Part shown: piece by piece, positions 48,310 through 60,377 of the stretch
Layout of the letters: each line of letters opens with the position of its first letter
Position numbering within the stretch: the stretch's first letter is position 1
Assembly: GCA_026545765.1 (NCBI GenBank)
Contig: CM048844.1
Coordinates: 496,001 to 560,000 of the forward strand
Length of the DNA stretch: 64,000 nt
Source of the DNA: Plantago major
Lineage: Eukaryota; Streptophyta; Magnoliopsida; Lamiales; Plantaginaceae
Direction of reading: 5' to 3'
Translations under genes and position numbers: made by a program
Notes under the pieces: generated by a model
What the model was told of the DNA's origin: nothing
Databases searched by the model: none
The model's input: only the letters and a program-made list of their open reading frames with translations

Positions 48310-48360
48310 AGTGGTATTAGAGCAGGAGGTTCACCAGCCTTCTGCACTGAACCTAGATCC
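48310..48360 (+). other. Retroelement leader remnant after the 3' LTR
   Basis: The 51 bp after the 3' LTR reproduce the B3 leader (33715 onward), including the variant primer site TGGTATTAGAGC (48312-48323). They then pass into SWEET sequence at 48360/48361. The shared CAGA at the join is compatible with a microhomology junction. Confidence 0.9.
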
Positions 48361-48535
48361 CAGAAGCTACGTACATACATAAAAATAAAAAAGAAGAGGA
48401 ATTAACAACGTAACTACAATAAGGAAGAAACACAAGACAACACAGTAGTAGTACTATAATGTAAGTTTAGGAAAGGCAAAAACCTGTAATGCCCAACACT
48501 AGGTCTGGTGTTCCTAAAAAGTGAAAATTCTTCAT
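48361..48535 (-). pseudogene. Truncated SWEET gene copy: exon 1, intron 1, 5 nt of exon 2
   Basis: 48361-48480 matches 63881-64000 with only a few differences. On the minus strand the ATG at 48533-48535 opens MKNFHFLGTPDLVLGIT, the first exon of a SWEET transporter. Exon 1 (48484-48535) ends in phase 1 at a GT donor. Intron 1 occupies 48366-48483, and the first five bases of exon 2 (48361-48365) touch the retroelement leader. All downstream exons are missing, so the copy cannot make a transporter. Transcription from its promoter would run antisense into the B3 LTR. Confidence 0.8.
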
Positions 48536-48565
48536 TCTGAGCAATTTTGATCTGAAAAAATATGA

Positions 48566-48825
48566 TATTCCTCCGTTCCAATAAAAGCTTCCTAGTGACT
48601 TTTTTTTAGAAACTTTGACAGTAAATTACTCTTAAATTATATGCAAAAAAGTATAAAATAAAGTTATATTAGTAAAATATATTTGATTTATTTTCATAAT
48701 AAAATTTTATTATATTTTTGATCGTGTAATTTGTGAGTAATTTACGGTCAAAGTTCGAAAAAAAACTCAAAGTTCAAAAAAAAAGTCAACCTAGAAGAAG
48801 ATTTTAATGGAACGGAGTTAGTACA
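48566..48825. mobile_element. Stowaway-like MITE
   Basis: An AT-rich element of about 260 bp with inverted ends CTCCGTTCCAATAAAAG (left) and TGGAACGGAG (right) and TA at both outer edges. This is the pattern of plant Stowaway MITEs. It sits about 35 bp upstream of the duplicated SWEET exon 1. Confidence 0.75.
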
Positions 48826-49251
48826 TGGTTAAAACCGATGGAAACGAAACTTACCAATTCGAAAGCATTGATCTTTAAATTATAAAAGCAAAAGCAAGAA
48901 GAAGCATACATAAACTTTGATAACGATTTGTGGTGATCGGAAGGCTAAGGAAACTTACGGGATGTTTCTCGGCGATATTTGCAGAGCAAAATTGGGGCTT
49001 TACTCGCCCTAATTTGTATTACCTTTCGCGAGCAAAATTGGGGCTTTACCTTGTCGGAGGAAGTTTGGCCTAATCTCTAGAATTGGGCCTCAGACGCGCG
49101 TTGGAGGAGAATTTGGGCTCTGATTTAATTATTTTACTTTCTGAAAGAGTATTGGATTAATTAGGGCTCTTTTTTTTAAAAGCGTAATTTGGAATCCTGA
49201 TAACTTAAAGAGTCTGTTTCCGGAGAGTCCATTATGTGATAGTCTTGAGAG
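48826..49251 (-). promoter_or_regulatory. Former SWEET promoter region (copy)
   Basis: No gene is seen. It contains a TTGGGCC element near 49085 and two direct copies of GAGCAAAATTGGGGCTTTAC (about 48985 and 49021). It is assigned as promoter only because it lies upstream of the duplicated SWEET exon. The original counterpart is outside the window. Confidence 0.35.
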
Positions 49252-49951
49252 TCCATGCTAAATATAGAAAAAGACGTTGGCAATTAGACAACAACAATCG
49301 GCAGGATCCATTTGCATCAAGACTCACGGATCTTTAACCCGTTTTCTACCAAACCGGGTCCGCTAATTGTTGAATTTTGACAGATAATTGTCAAATTTTA
49401 TTTAAAACAAATAAAATTTTAAAAAAAAAACTTAAAAAATATATAGAAATCAATTTCATTAATCAACAAATAAATTTTTATACTGTCATACAAACTAAAT
49501 TCTTCATTACAAAGAAAAAAACTACATTTTAACAAAAGTCAGCAATAAAAATACAAATAACAATTACAGTACAATTTCTAGGCTTCTGGAAATATTTCTT
49601 CTTCTTTTGTCCACCAAGTATTTCTTCTTCTCTTTTCACCAACTTGACTACAATGTATGAACTTCTGGAAATCAATGATCATATCTGCAATATAAATCAA
49701 AAGTCAGCAACAAAAATACAAAAGTTAGCAATTTACACACAAAAATTAACAAAAACGCGATACTATTCAAAACGCAAAACTCAACAATATACATACAAAA
49801 ATCAGCAAATCTCTTGTTTTTCACATGAAAAAATTTAATTACCATTACTATTGTTAGCTGAGTAAGTGTGTGTTTACAAATGATTTTACGAATTACTTTT
49901 GGTCTGCTTTTCATAGAAGTTGAAAAAATTTAATTATAAGCAAAAGTTATT
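49252..49951. other. AT-rich unassigned sequence
   Basis: No convincing gene or element. Short AT-rich frames exist on both strands, but they are low-complexity (Lys/Asn/Thr or Phe/Ile runs). There is some internal repetition of AAAATACAAA/GTCAGCAA-type words. Confidence 0.4.
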
Positions 49952-50539
49952 CCAAGTGTTGATATTTATAGCAGAAAATCATGCCGTTTGAATTACTATC
50001 CTTTAGGCACAATGAAATTCATACTATCAATATCTGGAAAATAGCACTGCACGAAACCGATTTCTCTTTGCAGAGAATTCTGCTTTTCTTCAGACATCTC
50101 TGCCTGTGCATTAAATGCATTGTACTATTTTTGTCCTGTAGTGTCAATGGAACTATTGCAAGCTTTCTGAGAGTTGCAAGTCCATTCCTCAGAGACCTTA
50201 ATGTACTCAGATATTTGTTATGAAACTATTGCAGTTTCTCCGATATCTTATTACAGATTTCTGGGTACACTTTCCTTAGTCTTCATAGCAATCTTGTGCA
50301 GTCTTCAAATCTTCAAGTGATGATCTTCTTCTGCTTGGATGCCTCCTTCTTGGTCTTCTCTTTGAGATATAAAAGTTACAATCAGAGACCTAACATCCTA
50401 CACAAGATTTTGCTAGACTAACATACTAAGTAAATTTCCAGATTTACAATGTTCAAGTGAACTAAGAGTACTAAATACCTTTTAGTGCTATGGTAAGTCA
50501 TTAGATTCCTGATCAAAATATAAACATATATTCCTAACA
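49952..50539 (-). repeat. Diverged copia LTR fragment (5' part)
   Basis: On the minus strand it starts TGTTAGGAATATATG at 50539, follows the A/B LTR for about 590 bp and fades at about 49952, near the TATA region. It is more diverged than the other LTRs. The TG edge abuts satellite DNA. Confidence 0.8.
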
Positions 50540-53500
50540 GTTTCTAAATCGAGCTTTGATCAACCAAAATAGTTCAATATGTGCGTAGGATAGGTTTTAT
50601 ACCACAAACCATGTCATGTGAATAAAATTTGACACAAATTAAAACCCAACGAGTGTTTCACAAAAAATTGTGTACTACCCGCTTTGAGTTTTATTGAAGA
50701 CTTGAGGTCCTGGAAATACGTTTCTATATCGAGCTTTAATCAACCAATATAGTTCAATATGTGCGTAGAATAGGTTTTATACCACAAACCGTTTCATGTG
50801 AAAAAAATTTGACACAAACTAACTTCATCGAGTGTTTCACAAAAAATAGTGTACTACCCCCTTTGAGTTTTATTGAAAACTTGAGGTCCCGGAAATACGT
50901 TTCTAAATCGAGCTTTGATCAACCAATATAGTTCAATATGTGCGTAGAATAGGTTTTATACATAAACCGTGTCATGTGAATAAAATTTGACACAAACCAA
51001 CTCCATCGAGTGTTTCACAAAAAATCGTGTACTACACCCTTTGAGTTTTATTGAAGACTAGAGGTCTCAGAAATATGTTTCTAAATCGAGCTTTGATCAA
51101 CCAAAATAGTTCAATATGTGCGTAGAATAAGTTTTATACCACAAACCGTGTCATGTGAATTTGACAGAAACTAATTCCATCGAGTGTTTCAAAAAAAATC
51201 GTGTAATACCCCCTTTGAGTTTTATTGAAGACTTGAGGTCCCGGAAATACGTTTCTAAATCGAGCTTTGATCAACCAAATATGTGCGTAGAATAGGTTTT
51301 ATACCACAAACCATGTCATGTGAATAAAATTTGACACAAACTAACTCCATTGAGTGTTTCATAAAAAATAGTGTACTACCCCCTTTGATTTTTATTGAAG
51401 ACTAGAGGTCTCGGAAATACGTTTCTAAATGAAACTTTGATCACCAAAATATTTAAATATGGGCGTAGAATAGATTACATACCTAAACCTTGTGATGTAA
51501 AAAAAATTTGACACAAACTAACTCCATCGAGTGTTTCACAAAACATCGTGTCCTACCCCCTTTGAGTTTTATTGAAGACTAGAGGTCTAGGAAATACGTT
51601 TCTAAATCGAGCTTAGATCAACCAAAATAGTTCAATATATGCGTAGAATTTTTTTTATACAACAAACCATGTTATGTGACTAAAATTTGACACAAACTAA
51701 CTCCATCGAGTGTTTCAAAAAAAATCGTGTACTACCCCATTTGAGTTTTATTGAAGACTTTAGGTCTCGGAAATACGTTTCTAAATCGAGCATTGATCAA
51801 CCAAAATAGTTCGATATGTGCATAGAATAGGTTTTATACCACAAACCATGTCATGTGAATAAAATTTCACACAAACTAACTCCATCGAGTGTTTTACAAA
51901 AAATCGTGTACTACCCCCTTTGAGTTTTATTGAAGACTAGAGGTCTCAGAAATACGTTTCTAAATCGAGCTTTGATCAACCAAAATAGTTCAATATGTGT
52001 GAAGAATAGGTTTTCTACCTCAAACCATGTCATGTGAATAAAATTTGACACAAACTAACTCCATCGAGTGTTTCACAAAAATCGCGTACAGTACCCCCTT
52101 TGAGTTTTATTGAAGACTTGAGGTCATGGAAATATGTTTCTAAATCAAGCTTTGATCAACCGATATAGTTCAATATGTGCATAGAATAGGTTTTATACCA
52201 CAAAACGTGTCATGTGAATAAAATTTGACACAAACTAACTCCATCGAGTGTTTCACAAAAAATCTTGTACTACCCCCCTAGAGTTTTATTGAAGACTTGA
52301 GGTCTCGGAAATACGTTTCTGAATCGAGCTTTGATCAACCAAATTAATTCAATATATGCGTAGAATAGGTTTTATAACACAAACCATGTCATGTGAATAA
52401 AATTTGACTCAAACTTACTCCATCGAGTGTTTCACAAAAAATCGTGTAATACCCCCTTTGAGTTTTATTGAAGACTTGAGGTCCTGAAAATACGTTTCTA
52501 AATCAAGCTTTGATCAATCAGTATAGTTCAATATGTGCATAGAATAGGTTTTATACCACAAATCGTGTCATGTTAATAAAATTTGACACAAACTAAGTCC
52601 ATCGAGTGTTTAACAAAAAATCGTGTACTACTACCCCCCTTTAAGTTTTATTGAAGACTTGAGGTCTCGGAAATACGTTTCTAAATCAAGCTTTGATCAA
52701 CCAAATTAGTTCAATATATGCGTAGAATACGTTTTATACCACAAACTGTGTCATGTGAAAAATATTTGACACAAACTAACTCAATCGAGTGTTTCACAAA
52801 AAATCGTGTCCTACCCCCTTTGAGTTTTATTGAAGACTAGAGGTGTCGGAAATACATTTCTAAATCGAGCTTTGATCAACCAAAATAGTTCAATATGTGC
52901 GTAGAATAGGTTTTATACCACAAGTCATTTCGTGTGAATAAAATTTTACACAAACTAACTCGATCGAGTGTTTCACAAAAAATCGTGTACTAACCCCCTT
53001 TGAGTTTTATTGAAGACTAGAGGTCTCGGATATACGTTTCTAAATCGAGCTTTGATCAACCAAAATAGTTCAATATGTGCGTAGAATAGGTTTTATACCA
53101 CAAACCATGTCATGTGAATAAAATTTGACACAAACTAACTCCATCGAGTGTTTCACAAAAAGTCGTGTACTACCCCCTTTGAGTTTTATTGAAGACATGA
53201 GGTCCCGAAAATACGTTTCTAAATCAAGCTTTGATCAACCAATATAGTTCAATATGTGTGTGGAATAGGTTTTATACCACAAATTGTGTCATGTGAATAA
53301 AATTTGACACAAACTAACTACATCGAGTGTTTCACAAAAATTGTGTACTAACCGCTTTGAGTTTTATTGAAGATTAGAGGTCTAGGAAATACATTTCAAG
53401 ATCGAGCTTTTATCAACTAAAATAATTCAATATATATGCGTAGAATAGGTTTTATACCACAAACCATGTCATGTGAATAAAATTTGACACAAACTAACTC

Positions 53501-54148
53501 CATCGAGTGTTTCACAAAAAATCGTGAACTACCCTCTTTGAGTTTTATTGAAGACTTGAGATCTCGGAAATACGTTTCTAAATCGAGCTTTAATCAACCA
53601 AAATAGTTCAATATATGCGTAGAATAGGTTTTATACCACAAAAAACATGTCATGTGAATAAAATTTGACAAAAACTAACCCCATCGAGTGTTTCACAAAA
53701 AACCGTGTACAACGCCTTTGAGTTTTATTGAAGACTAGAGGTCCCAGAAATACGTTTCTAAATCGAGCTTTGATCAACGAGTATAATTCAATATGTGCGT
53801 AGAATAGGTTTTATACCACAAGCCGTGTCATGTGAATAAAATTTGGCACGAATTAACTCGATCGAGTGTTTCACAAAAAATCGTGTACTACCCGCCTTTG
53901 AGTTTTAATCAAGACTAAAGGTCTCGGAAATACGTTTCTAAATCGAGCTTTGATCAACCAAAATAGTTCAATATATGCGTAGAATAGGTTTTATACCACA
54001 AACCATGTCATGTGAATAAAATTTGACACAAACTGACTCCATCGAGTGTTTCACAAAAAATCGTGCACGGTACCCCCTTTGAGTTTAATTGAAGACTAGA
54101 GGTTTCGGAAATACGTTTCTAAATCGAGCTTTGATCAACCAAAATAGT
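50540..54148 (+). repeat. Satellite array, about 20 monomers of about 179 bp
   Basis: The anchor ACCACAAACC recurs at about 50601, 50781, 50961, 51138, 51303, 51481 and so on to 53995, mostly 178-180 bp apart. One monomer is shortened to about 165 bp. The consensus includes GTCATGTGAATAAAATTTG, TCCATCGAGTGTTTCAC, GAGTTTTATTGAAGACT and CGAGCTTTGATCAACC. It has no coding content. The array is bounded by an LTR fragment on the left and by the gypsy element on the right. Confidence 0.95.
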
Positions 54149-54225
54149 TCGAGGCCTTTTCAAAAAACAAACACAAAAAATAGATCGGCAAGAAAAAGGA
54201 AGGTGACAGTCGTTGCCACGCTCCT

Positions 54226-57200
54226 TTAAGTGTAAAATTTCTGGAGATTCTTGGCATTCCAAGTTCTCTTCAAGGCCCGCCCTTGCTCATCTTCTAGTTC
54301 AAAGCTTCCATTAACTCTTGCTCCAGTAACTTTGTAAGGTCCTTCCCACTTGGGCTTAAGTTTTCCCACATGACTTAGTATATCGGCTCTTCTGAGGACT
54401 AAGTCCCCAACTTGTATATCTTTGGGGAAGACACGTTTATTGTAGGCTCGAGCAGTCATGGCTTGGTACCGAAGGATGTTGGCCAATGCCTTATCGCGCT
54501 TGTCTTCAAGGAGCTCTAGGTCATAGATCCTTGCGATCTCATTATCACCTGGGTTGTATTGCTGGATTCTCTGGGTTGCCACCACCGTCTCCGAAGGGAT
54601 GACCGCCTCGGATCCATAAACAAGGGAGAAAGGTGTTTCTTGTGTAGCAGTCCGGGGTGTCGTTCTATGCGCCCAAAGGACCGCGTCGAGATCATCTGCC
54701 CAACTGTCTTGGGAAGTTCTCAACCTTCTCTCCAAGAGTTTGACTATGGTCTTGTTGGTGGCTTCCACCTGACCATTGGCTTGGGGGTGGCCAACGGAAG
54801 TAAAGCGTTGTTCTATCTTGAAGGACTGAAGCCACTCCTTCAGTCTTGTTCCAGAAAATTGTGCTCCATTGTCTGAAACTAGCACTCGTGGGAGTCCAAA
54901 CCGGCAGATGATGTTTTTCCAGATGAATGTCCGAACCCTGCTTTCCGTGATGGTTGATACTGCTTCCGCTTCGACCCACTTAGTGAAGTATTCCACTGCC
55001 ACTATCAAGAACTTCTTTTGATGTGTTCCTCGCGGGAAGGGACCAACTATGTCTATGCCCCATTGATCAAAGGGGCAAGCTATGATTGACGGAATCATAG
55101 GGTTGGTTGGGCGGTGTGGTATGTTGGCATAGTATTGGCAGTCCTCACAGGTGCGGGCGAAGGTGGCAGCATCAGTGTCAATAGTTGGCCAATAGTACCC
55201 TTGTCTTATGATCTTTTGCGCCAAAGTTCTTCCTCCAGAATGACTTCCATAGCTTCCAGCGTGAATTTCCTCCATCACAGTTTTCGCTTCTTGAGGGTCT
55301 AGGCACCTCATGTGAGTTCCACTGTAGGATCTTTTGTAGAGATCTTCTTCCAGGATAAAGTATCTGTTAGCTCGGCATTGAATCTTCCTGGCTTCTCTAG
55401 GATCCACAGGTAGAGTACCATCCTTGAGGTAGCGGAATATATCAGTCATCCAGTTTCTATCTGTGCTCAAGAGGAGCATCTGTCCGTTGGTGTTCGCCAG
55501 GGAGGATTCCGTGCGGGTCATTAGGATGACACTTCTCGTGTCCAAAGCTCCTAAGGCTGAGGCGTACTTGGAGAGGGCGTCGGCTTTTTCATTCCATTCT
55601 CTGTGAAATTGGTCAAGAGTGAACTCTTCAAAGTGCTCAACCTCTTTCTTGAGGAGCTCCAAGTATTTGATCATGTTAGGTCCTTTGGTGGTAAAGGACC
55701 CGGAAAACTGGGATTGTACGAGCTGCGAGTCTGTGTAGGCCTTGATTCTTTTCACCTGAAGGGCTCTCGCCATCCTCAAGCCAGTGATGAGCGCTTCATA
55801 CTCAGCCTCGTTGTTTGTCACTTTAAAATTGAGGGTGATAGCGTACTCTAGCTTGGCTCCTTCAGGACTTTCAAGAAAAATTCTTATTCCTCCCAATCGT
55901 CCGGTGGATGATCCGTCCACTTGTAATGTCCAACATTCTTTGTCTCTTTCTTGGTCTCCTGGAGTGGAAGTGAGTGCTTTCGCAACCTCCTGCTTCTTGT
56001 CGGAAGATGCAGTTATTGAGGTTTTGAGTTCTTCGTCCAAGAGAAACATGCGTCTGACTCTTAGTGCATCATCCATGGGTTGGTGATACTTAGTCATAAG
56101 CTGGAAGCTATCTCCTTGTGTCTTTTCTGCTTCTTTCTCTCCCCTTGATTCCTTGATTTGGGCTATCACAACATGATTAGCCTTTTCCTGGGAGCTTCCG
56201 CTCTCTTCTTCTGCTTTCTCCGGATAGTCTACCAGGAAGTCAGCCAGAACTTGTGCTTTCTTGGCAGATGGGGCTTGATACCCAATATCATATTCACTTA
56301 GCTCAATAGCCCATTTGGACAGGCGTCCTGACTGATCTGGTTTGCCCAAGACATGTTTGAGTGGCTCATTTGTGAGGACTACAATCCGGTGCGACTTGAA
56401 GTAAGGCTTCAGTCGTCGTGCAGTGTAAACTAGTGCCAAGGCGAGTTTCTCAATCTTGACATATCTGGCCTCGGAGCCTGCAAGGGCTTTGCTCAAATAG
56501 TAGATTGGTAAATGCTCGTTGCCTTGTATCCGCACCAGTACAGAACTCATTGCTTCATCAGTAGTGGCCAAATAGAGGTAAAGAGTTTCAGCCTCCATGG
56601 GTTTAGACAAGAGGGGTGGTGAGAGGAGATACTTCTTCAAGTTTTCCAGGGCTTCTTCACACTCCTTTGTCCACTCAAACTTATTTCCTTTTCATAAGAT
56701 TTTAAAGAAAGGTAGGTTCTTCTCGGCGGATTTTGAGATAAAACGGCTCAATGCCATCACCTTTCCCAGAAGCTTTTGAACTTCATTGATAGTCTTGGGC
56801 TGTGGTAGATCTATGATTGCCTTTATTTTCTCTGGGTTAGCGCTGATGCCTCTTTCTGTGACCATGTAACCAAGGAACTTTCCTCCTTTCACCCCGAAAG
56901 TGCACTTCTCAGGGTTCAGCTTCATGCCGTACTTCCGGAGGATGGAAAAACAATTGTTAAGGTGTCCAATGTGTTCCTCTTCAGTTTTGCTTTTCACGAG
57001 CATGTCATCCACATAGACTTCCATGGTTTTACCCAATTCTTCCTTGAACATCTTATTTACCAGCCGTTGGTAAGTAGCTCCTGCATTCTTGAGGACAAAG
57101 GGCATGACCTTGAAGCAATAGACCCCCCCGGCCGCAAAGAATGCCGTTTTCTTGATGTCTTCTTGAGCCATCCTAATTTGGTAGAAGCCTTGGTATGCGT

Positions 57201-58650
57201 CCATGAAGCTTAGAAGCGCACATCCCGCAGTGGAATCAACCAGCTGGTCTATGCGTGGCAATGGATAGGGATCCTTTGGACAAAATTTGTTGAGTCTAGT
57301 GAAGTCATTGCACATTCTCCACTTCCCTGGAGCTTTTTCGACGAGGACCACATTACAGACCCAATCGGAGTATCTGACTTCTTCGATATGTCCTGCCTTC
57401 ATCAACTTATCCACCTCCCCTGCTATGATAGCATCTTCAACCAGTCCAAAGTCTTTCCTCTTTTGCCGGATGTGCTTGACCGTCGGATCCATGTTCAGAC
57501 GGTGAACTGCGATCCTTGGGTCTATCCCCTTGAGATCATCTGTGCTCCAAGCAAAGATGTCGCGATTGTCACGAAGGCAAGTGATGAGCTTCCTCTCTAC
57601 TTTCGTACTCATCTCCGTTCCAATCCGAGTTGTCTTTTCTGAATCTCCTTCGACCAGTTGGACCTCTTTCAAAGCTTCATGGGGTTCTATTCTAGCTGTC
57701 TTGGGGAACTTCTCTCTGAGCGACCCAATACCGATTTCTTCCTTTGGTGGAGTTAGAGCAATGGAAGAGTGGCTGCTAGGGCCCTTAGTGACCGAAAGAA
57801 CAGGTATTGTGGCCCCTCTGGTTGACATGATGTAGCATTCACAGGCTTCTCTAACGTTGCCCACTTCTTCTCCCACGCCGTTCGGGGTTGGGAACTTTAC
57901 CCTGTTATGTAAGGGAGAAGCAATTGCCCTGAATTGGTTAAGTCCCGGGCGGCCCAAGATCACGTTATAGTCGAAGGTTCTATCTACTACCACGAAGAGG
58001 ATTGTCTTGGTCACCCTTGTCGGAAAGGTGCCCATAGAGACTTGTAGTGGTATACTCCCAATGGGGCGTACTACAGATCCTCCAAAACCCACCAACGAAG
58101 TGTATACTCGTCCATATTGTATTTTCCCCAAGTGAATTTGCTCCACGGTCCTTTTGGATATGACATTGGAAGAGCTTCCTGTGTCGACCAGTACTTTGTT
58201 GACCTTGTAAGTGGCAATCACTAGAGAGACAACCAAAGGAACATCGGAGTCCTTGAGATCTCCTCCGCCAGACGTTGGTGGGGGGATTTCGCTATCGTCA
58301 AAGGTGATTGCATTCGTGCCTTTCAAAGCTGGTAAGCCATAAGCTCTGTCGTTGTTTCTCAAGTGATGTGCGGTCCTTTCCCTTGCATTTCGGCCATCTC
58401 CCCCAATTGGTCCTCCTGCAATGGCGTTGATAACTCCACTGTAAGGGAGGTTTTCCATTTCTGTATCTTCGCGGTACCCTTGGTACCTTTGGGCATGTCG
58501 AGGTGGGATTTCCGCCGGAGGTGGTGGTAAAGATCCTGTCGGAGGTTCTGAATCACGCCCCTCTCTTCTTTGCTCATTCTTTCTATGTCTGGAGGGTTCT
58601 TCTTCACTTATGGGTTCTTTCAACTTCCCACTTCTTACTAGTCTTTCGAT
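54226..58650 (-). pseudogene. pol: gypsy pol (PR-RT-RH-RH-IN), one in-frame stop
   Basis: Open from about 58650 to TAA 54226-54228, except for a TGA near 56693 that probably replaces an Arg codon. Protease active site LVDTGSSS lies near 58180. RT has FMDAYQGFYQI and VYVDDMLVKS (YVDD at 57004-57015). The first RNase H (about 56580-56300) has the connection PIYYLSKAL. The second, at about 55950-55550, contains VTNNEAEYEALITG and AYTDSQLV. Integrase has an HHCC zinc region (HAGSYGSHSGG, CEDCQYYA) and catalytic GIDIVGPF, SDNGAQF and GQVEATNK. It is nearly complete and much less decayed than the copia copies. It would function as a polyprotein with gag. Confidence 0.92.
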
Positions 58651-60322
58651 TTATGTCTTCAACTGGATGCAATCCTCAGTTGGGTGACCTTTCTGCTTGT
58701 GAAACCTACAGTAGTCTTTAGAGAATTTACTCTTCTTGCCACTCCTGACAGGTTTAGGCCATTGTATATCTAAGTCTTTCTCAACAATAGAAGCCAAGAT
58801 GTCGGATCTTGGTCTGTTGAGGCGAGTATACTCGGCGTATCTCCTAGGTGGAGTTCTTTCTCTACGGAATTCTCTTTTATCCCTGAGGTCTCTTTTTTGT
58901 TCAAACTTCCCTTGACGAGGAGGAAGTTCCTGTCGTACTTGTTCTTTCCCCTTCTTTATCCCTGCTCTTATCGGAACATTTCGTCGGTACTCTTCTCCAT
59001 ACAAGACTCATTTGCAGATATCTTCCAAGTATTTTTCAGTGGCGATTTTTTCGTTAGAAAGCTTCCTCCTAAGCTCATCGTTATAAGTGTTAGCATACAG
59101 GTGTCGGACCCGCTCTTTGATGCTATGAGGCTCTACTTGTCGTACTTCAGCGTTGAAGCGGTCAAGGAAGGTTCTGAGGTCCTCGTGCTCTTTTTGGATT
59201 ATGCCTGCCAGGTGCTCAACTGACCTCTTCCTTTTCTTTGCTTTCTCGAACCTTTTCAAGAAAAGGTAGGCAACGTCCGCATAAGATTTGATGGAACCAT
59301 TGGGTAGCGAGGTCCACCAATCCATCGCTTCTCCGAAGAGTGTGGTGGAGAAGTTGAGAGCTTTCATGTTGTCATTGAGTCCATTGCTTTCCATCTTACT
59401 TTCGTATCTAGTAAGATGCCCCCACAGGACAAGTATCTCCATAGTAATGCTCAAGGTTTGGGATAACGCAGTCGGGGCACTTTCGCTCTCTTCTGATCTC
59501 GTCGCACAGGGGGTTGGGAGTCTTAACAGTCACCTTCTCATGCGCTTTAACCATCTTGCTTCAGGTGGCAATTTGTGTCTCCAAGGCCTTTTGTTGGAGG
59601 TAGATCTGCTCAGCTGTCAACTTTTCACCAGTTCTGGGGTTGACTGCTACATCTGGGGGAAGATCACCGATCGGAACTATCGGGATGCTTTCCGCCATTT
59701 GATCTCTTGGCGCTTGTTGTTGAGCTCCTCGCTGACTGGTTCCCACTTCGTCTATTCGTGGCACTTCTGGACTTCTCCCTCGTTGTCCATGAGAAGCAGC
59801 GGCCCTCCTGTTGAGAAGGTTTCTTAGATCTTCCGGTTGAGCTTGTTCCCCCAGTCGCTGTTGGATGGGACGGTGTTCATTTCTTGATTGAGCAGGTTCA
59901 GCTTGCCTTGGGATTGCCAAAGGTGGAGTGGGTTGAGGAGGCTGGAGGTTGTTTGATGCAAAACATCCTTGAATAGTGGTGAGTAAGAGGCCAATCTGAT
60001 TCTCATCCATCCCGAACTCACTAGGACGGATAATCTGCCCATTTGGAAGGGTGAAGTTTTTCCCCGGAGGAGGACCATGTGTTCCTGGCGGAGGAACCTG
60101 TCCTTCGACTCCAAGTGCCTGGGTTCTTATTGGTGGATCAGTGGCTCTTTCCTCTCCAGAAGAGAGACTAGCTGTCCGGCCGTCGCTAGGGTAATCCGTC
60201 GCATCTCTTGAGGGAACTCTCGCTGCTCTGCTTCGCCTAGTAAGAGGCCTACCCCTTTGTCTTGGAGCAGGTGTACCGACTGCAGTGGCGTTGGTTCTTG
60301 CGGACCTCCTTGTTCTTGCCAT
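58651..60322 (-). pseudogene. gag: gypsy gag, frameshifted
   Basis: Starts MARTRRSARTN at 60322, with a basic Arg-rich and Pro-rich N-terminus. A TGA near 59561 and a frameshift near 59425 (extra G in GTGGGGG) interrupt it. The Retrotrans_gag-type domain is clear at 59430-59010 (HLTRYESKM, AMDWWTSLPNGSI, FNAEVRQVE), followed by another stop. The C-terminal part, 59004-58651, carries a non-canonical knuckle, YCRFHKQKGHPTEDC. A TAA at 58651-58653 replaces what was probably a sense codon in front of protease. Confidence 0.88.
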
Positions 60323-60356
60323 TAGAGACTGTAGAGAATGGAACTTTTTTGTAAGA

Positions 60357-60374
60357 TTCCCACAGACGGCGCCA
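60357..60374 (-). other. gypsy primer binding site
   Basis: On the minus strand TGGCGCCGTCTGTGGGAA follows the LTR end after TTT. This motif is the usual primer-site block of many plant Ty3/gypsy elements. I did not assign the tRNA. Confidence 0.75.
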
Positions 60375-60377
60375 AAA

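Noticed and set aside
49644..49914. Small AT-rich reading frames on both strands
   Set aside because: They are overlapping low-complexity frames in AT-rich DNA with no start context or recognisable motif.
50540..54148. CRISPR-like or coding tandem repeat
   Set aside because: Units of about 179 bp follow each other without spacers and have no open frame. The setting is plant nuclear DNA, so this is satellite.
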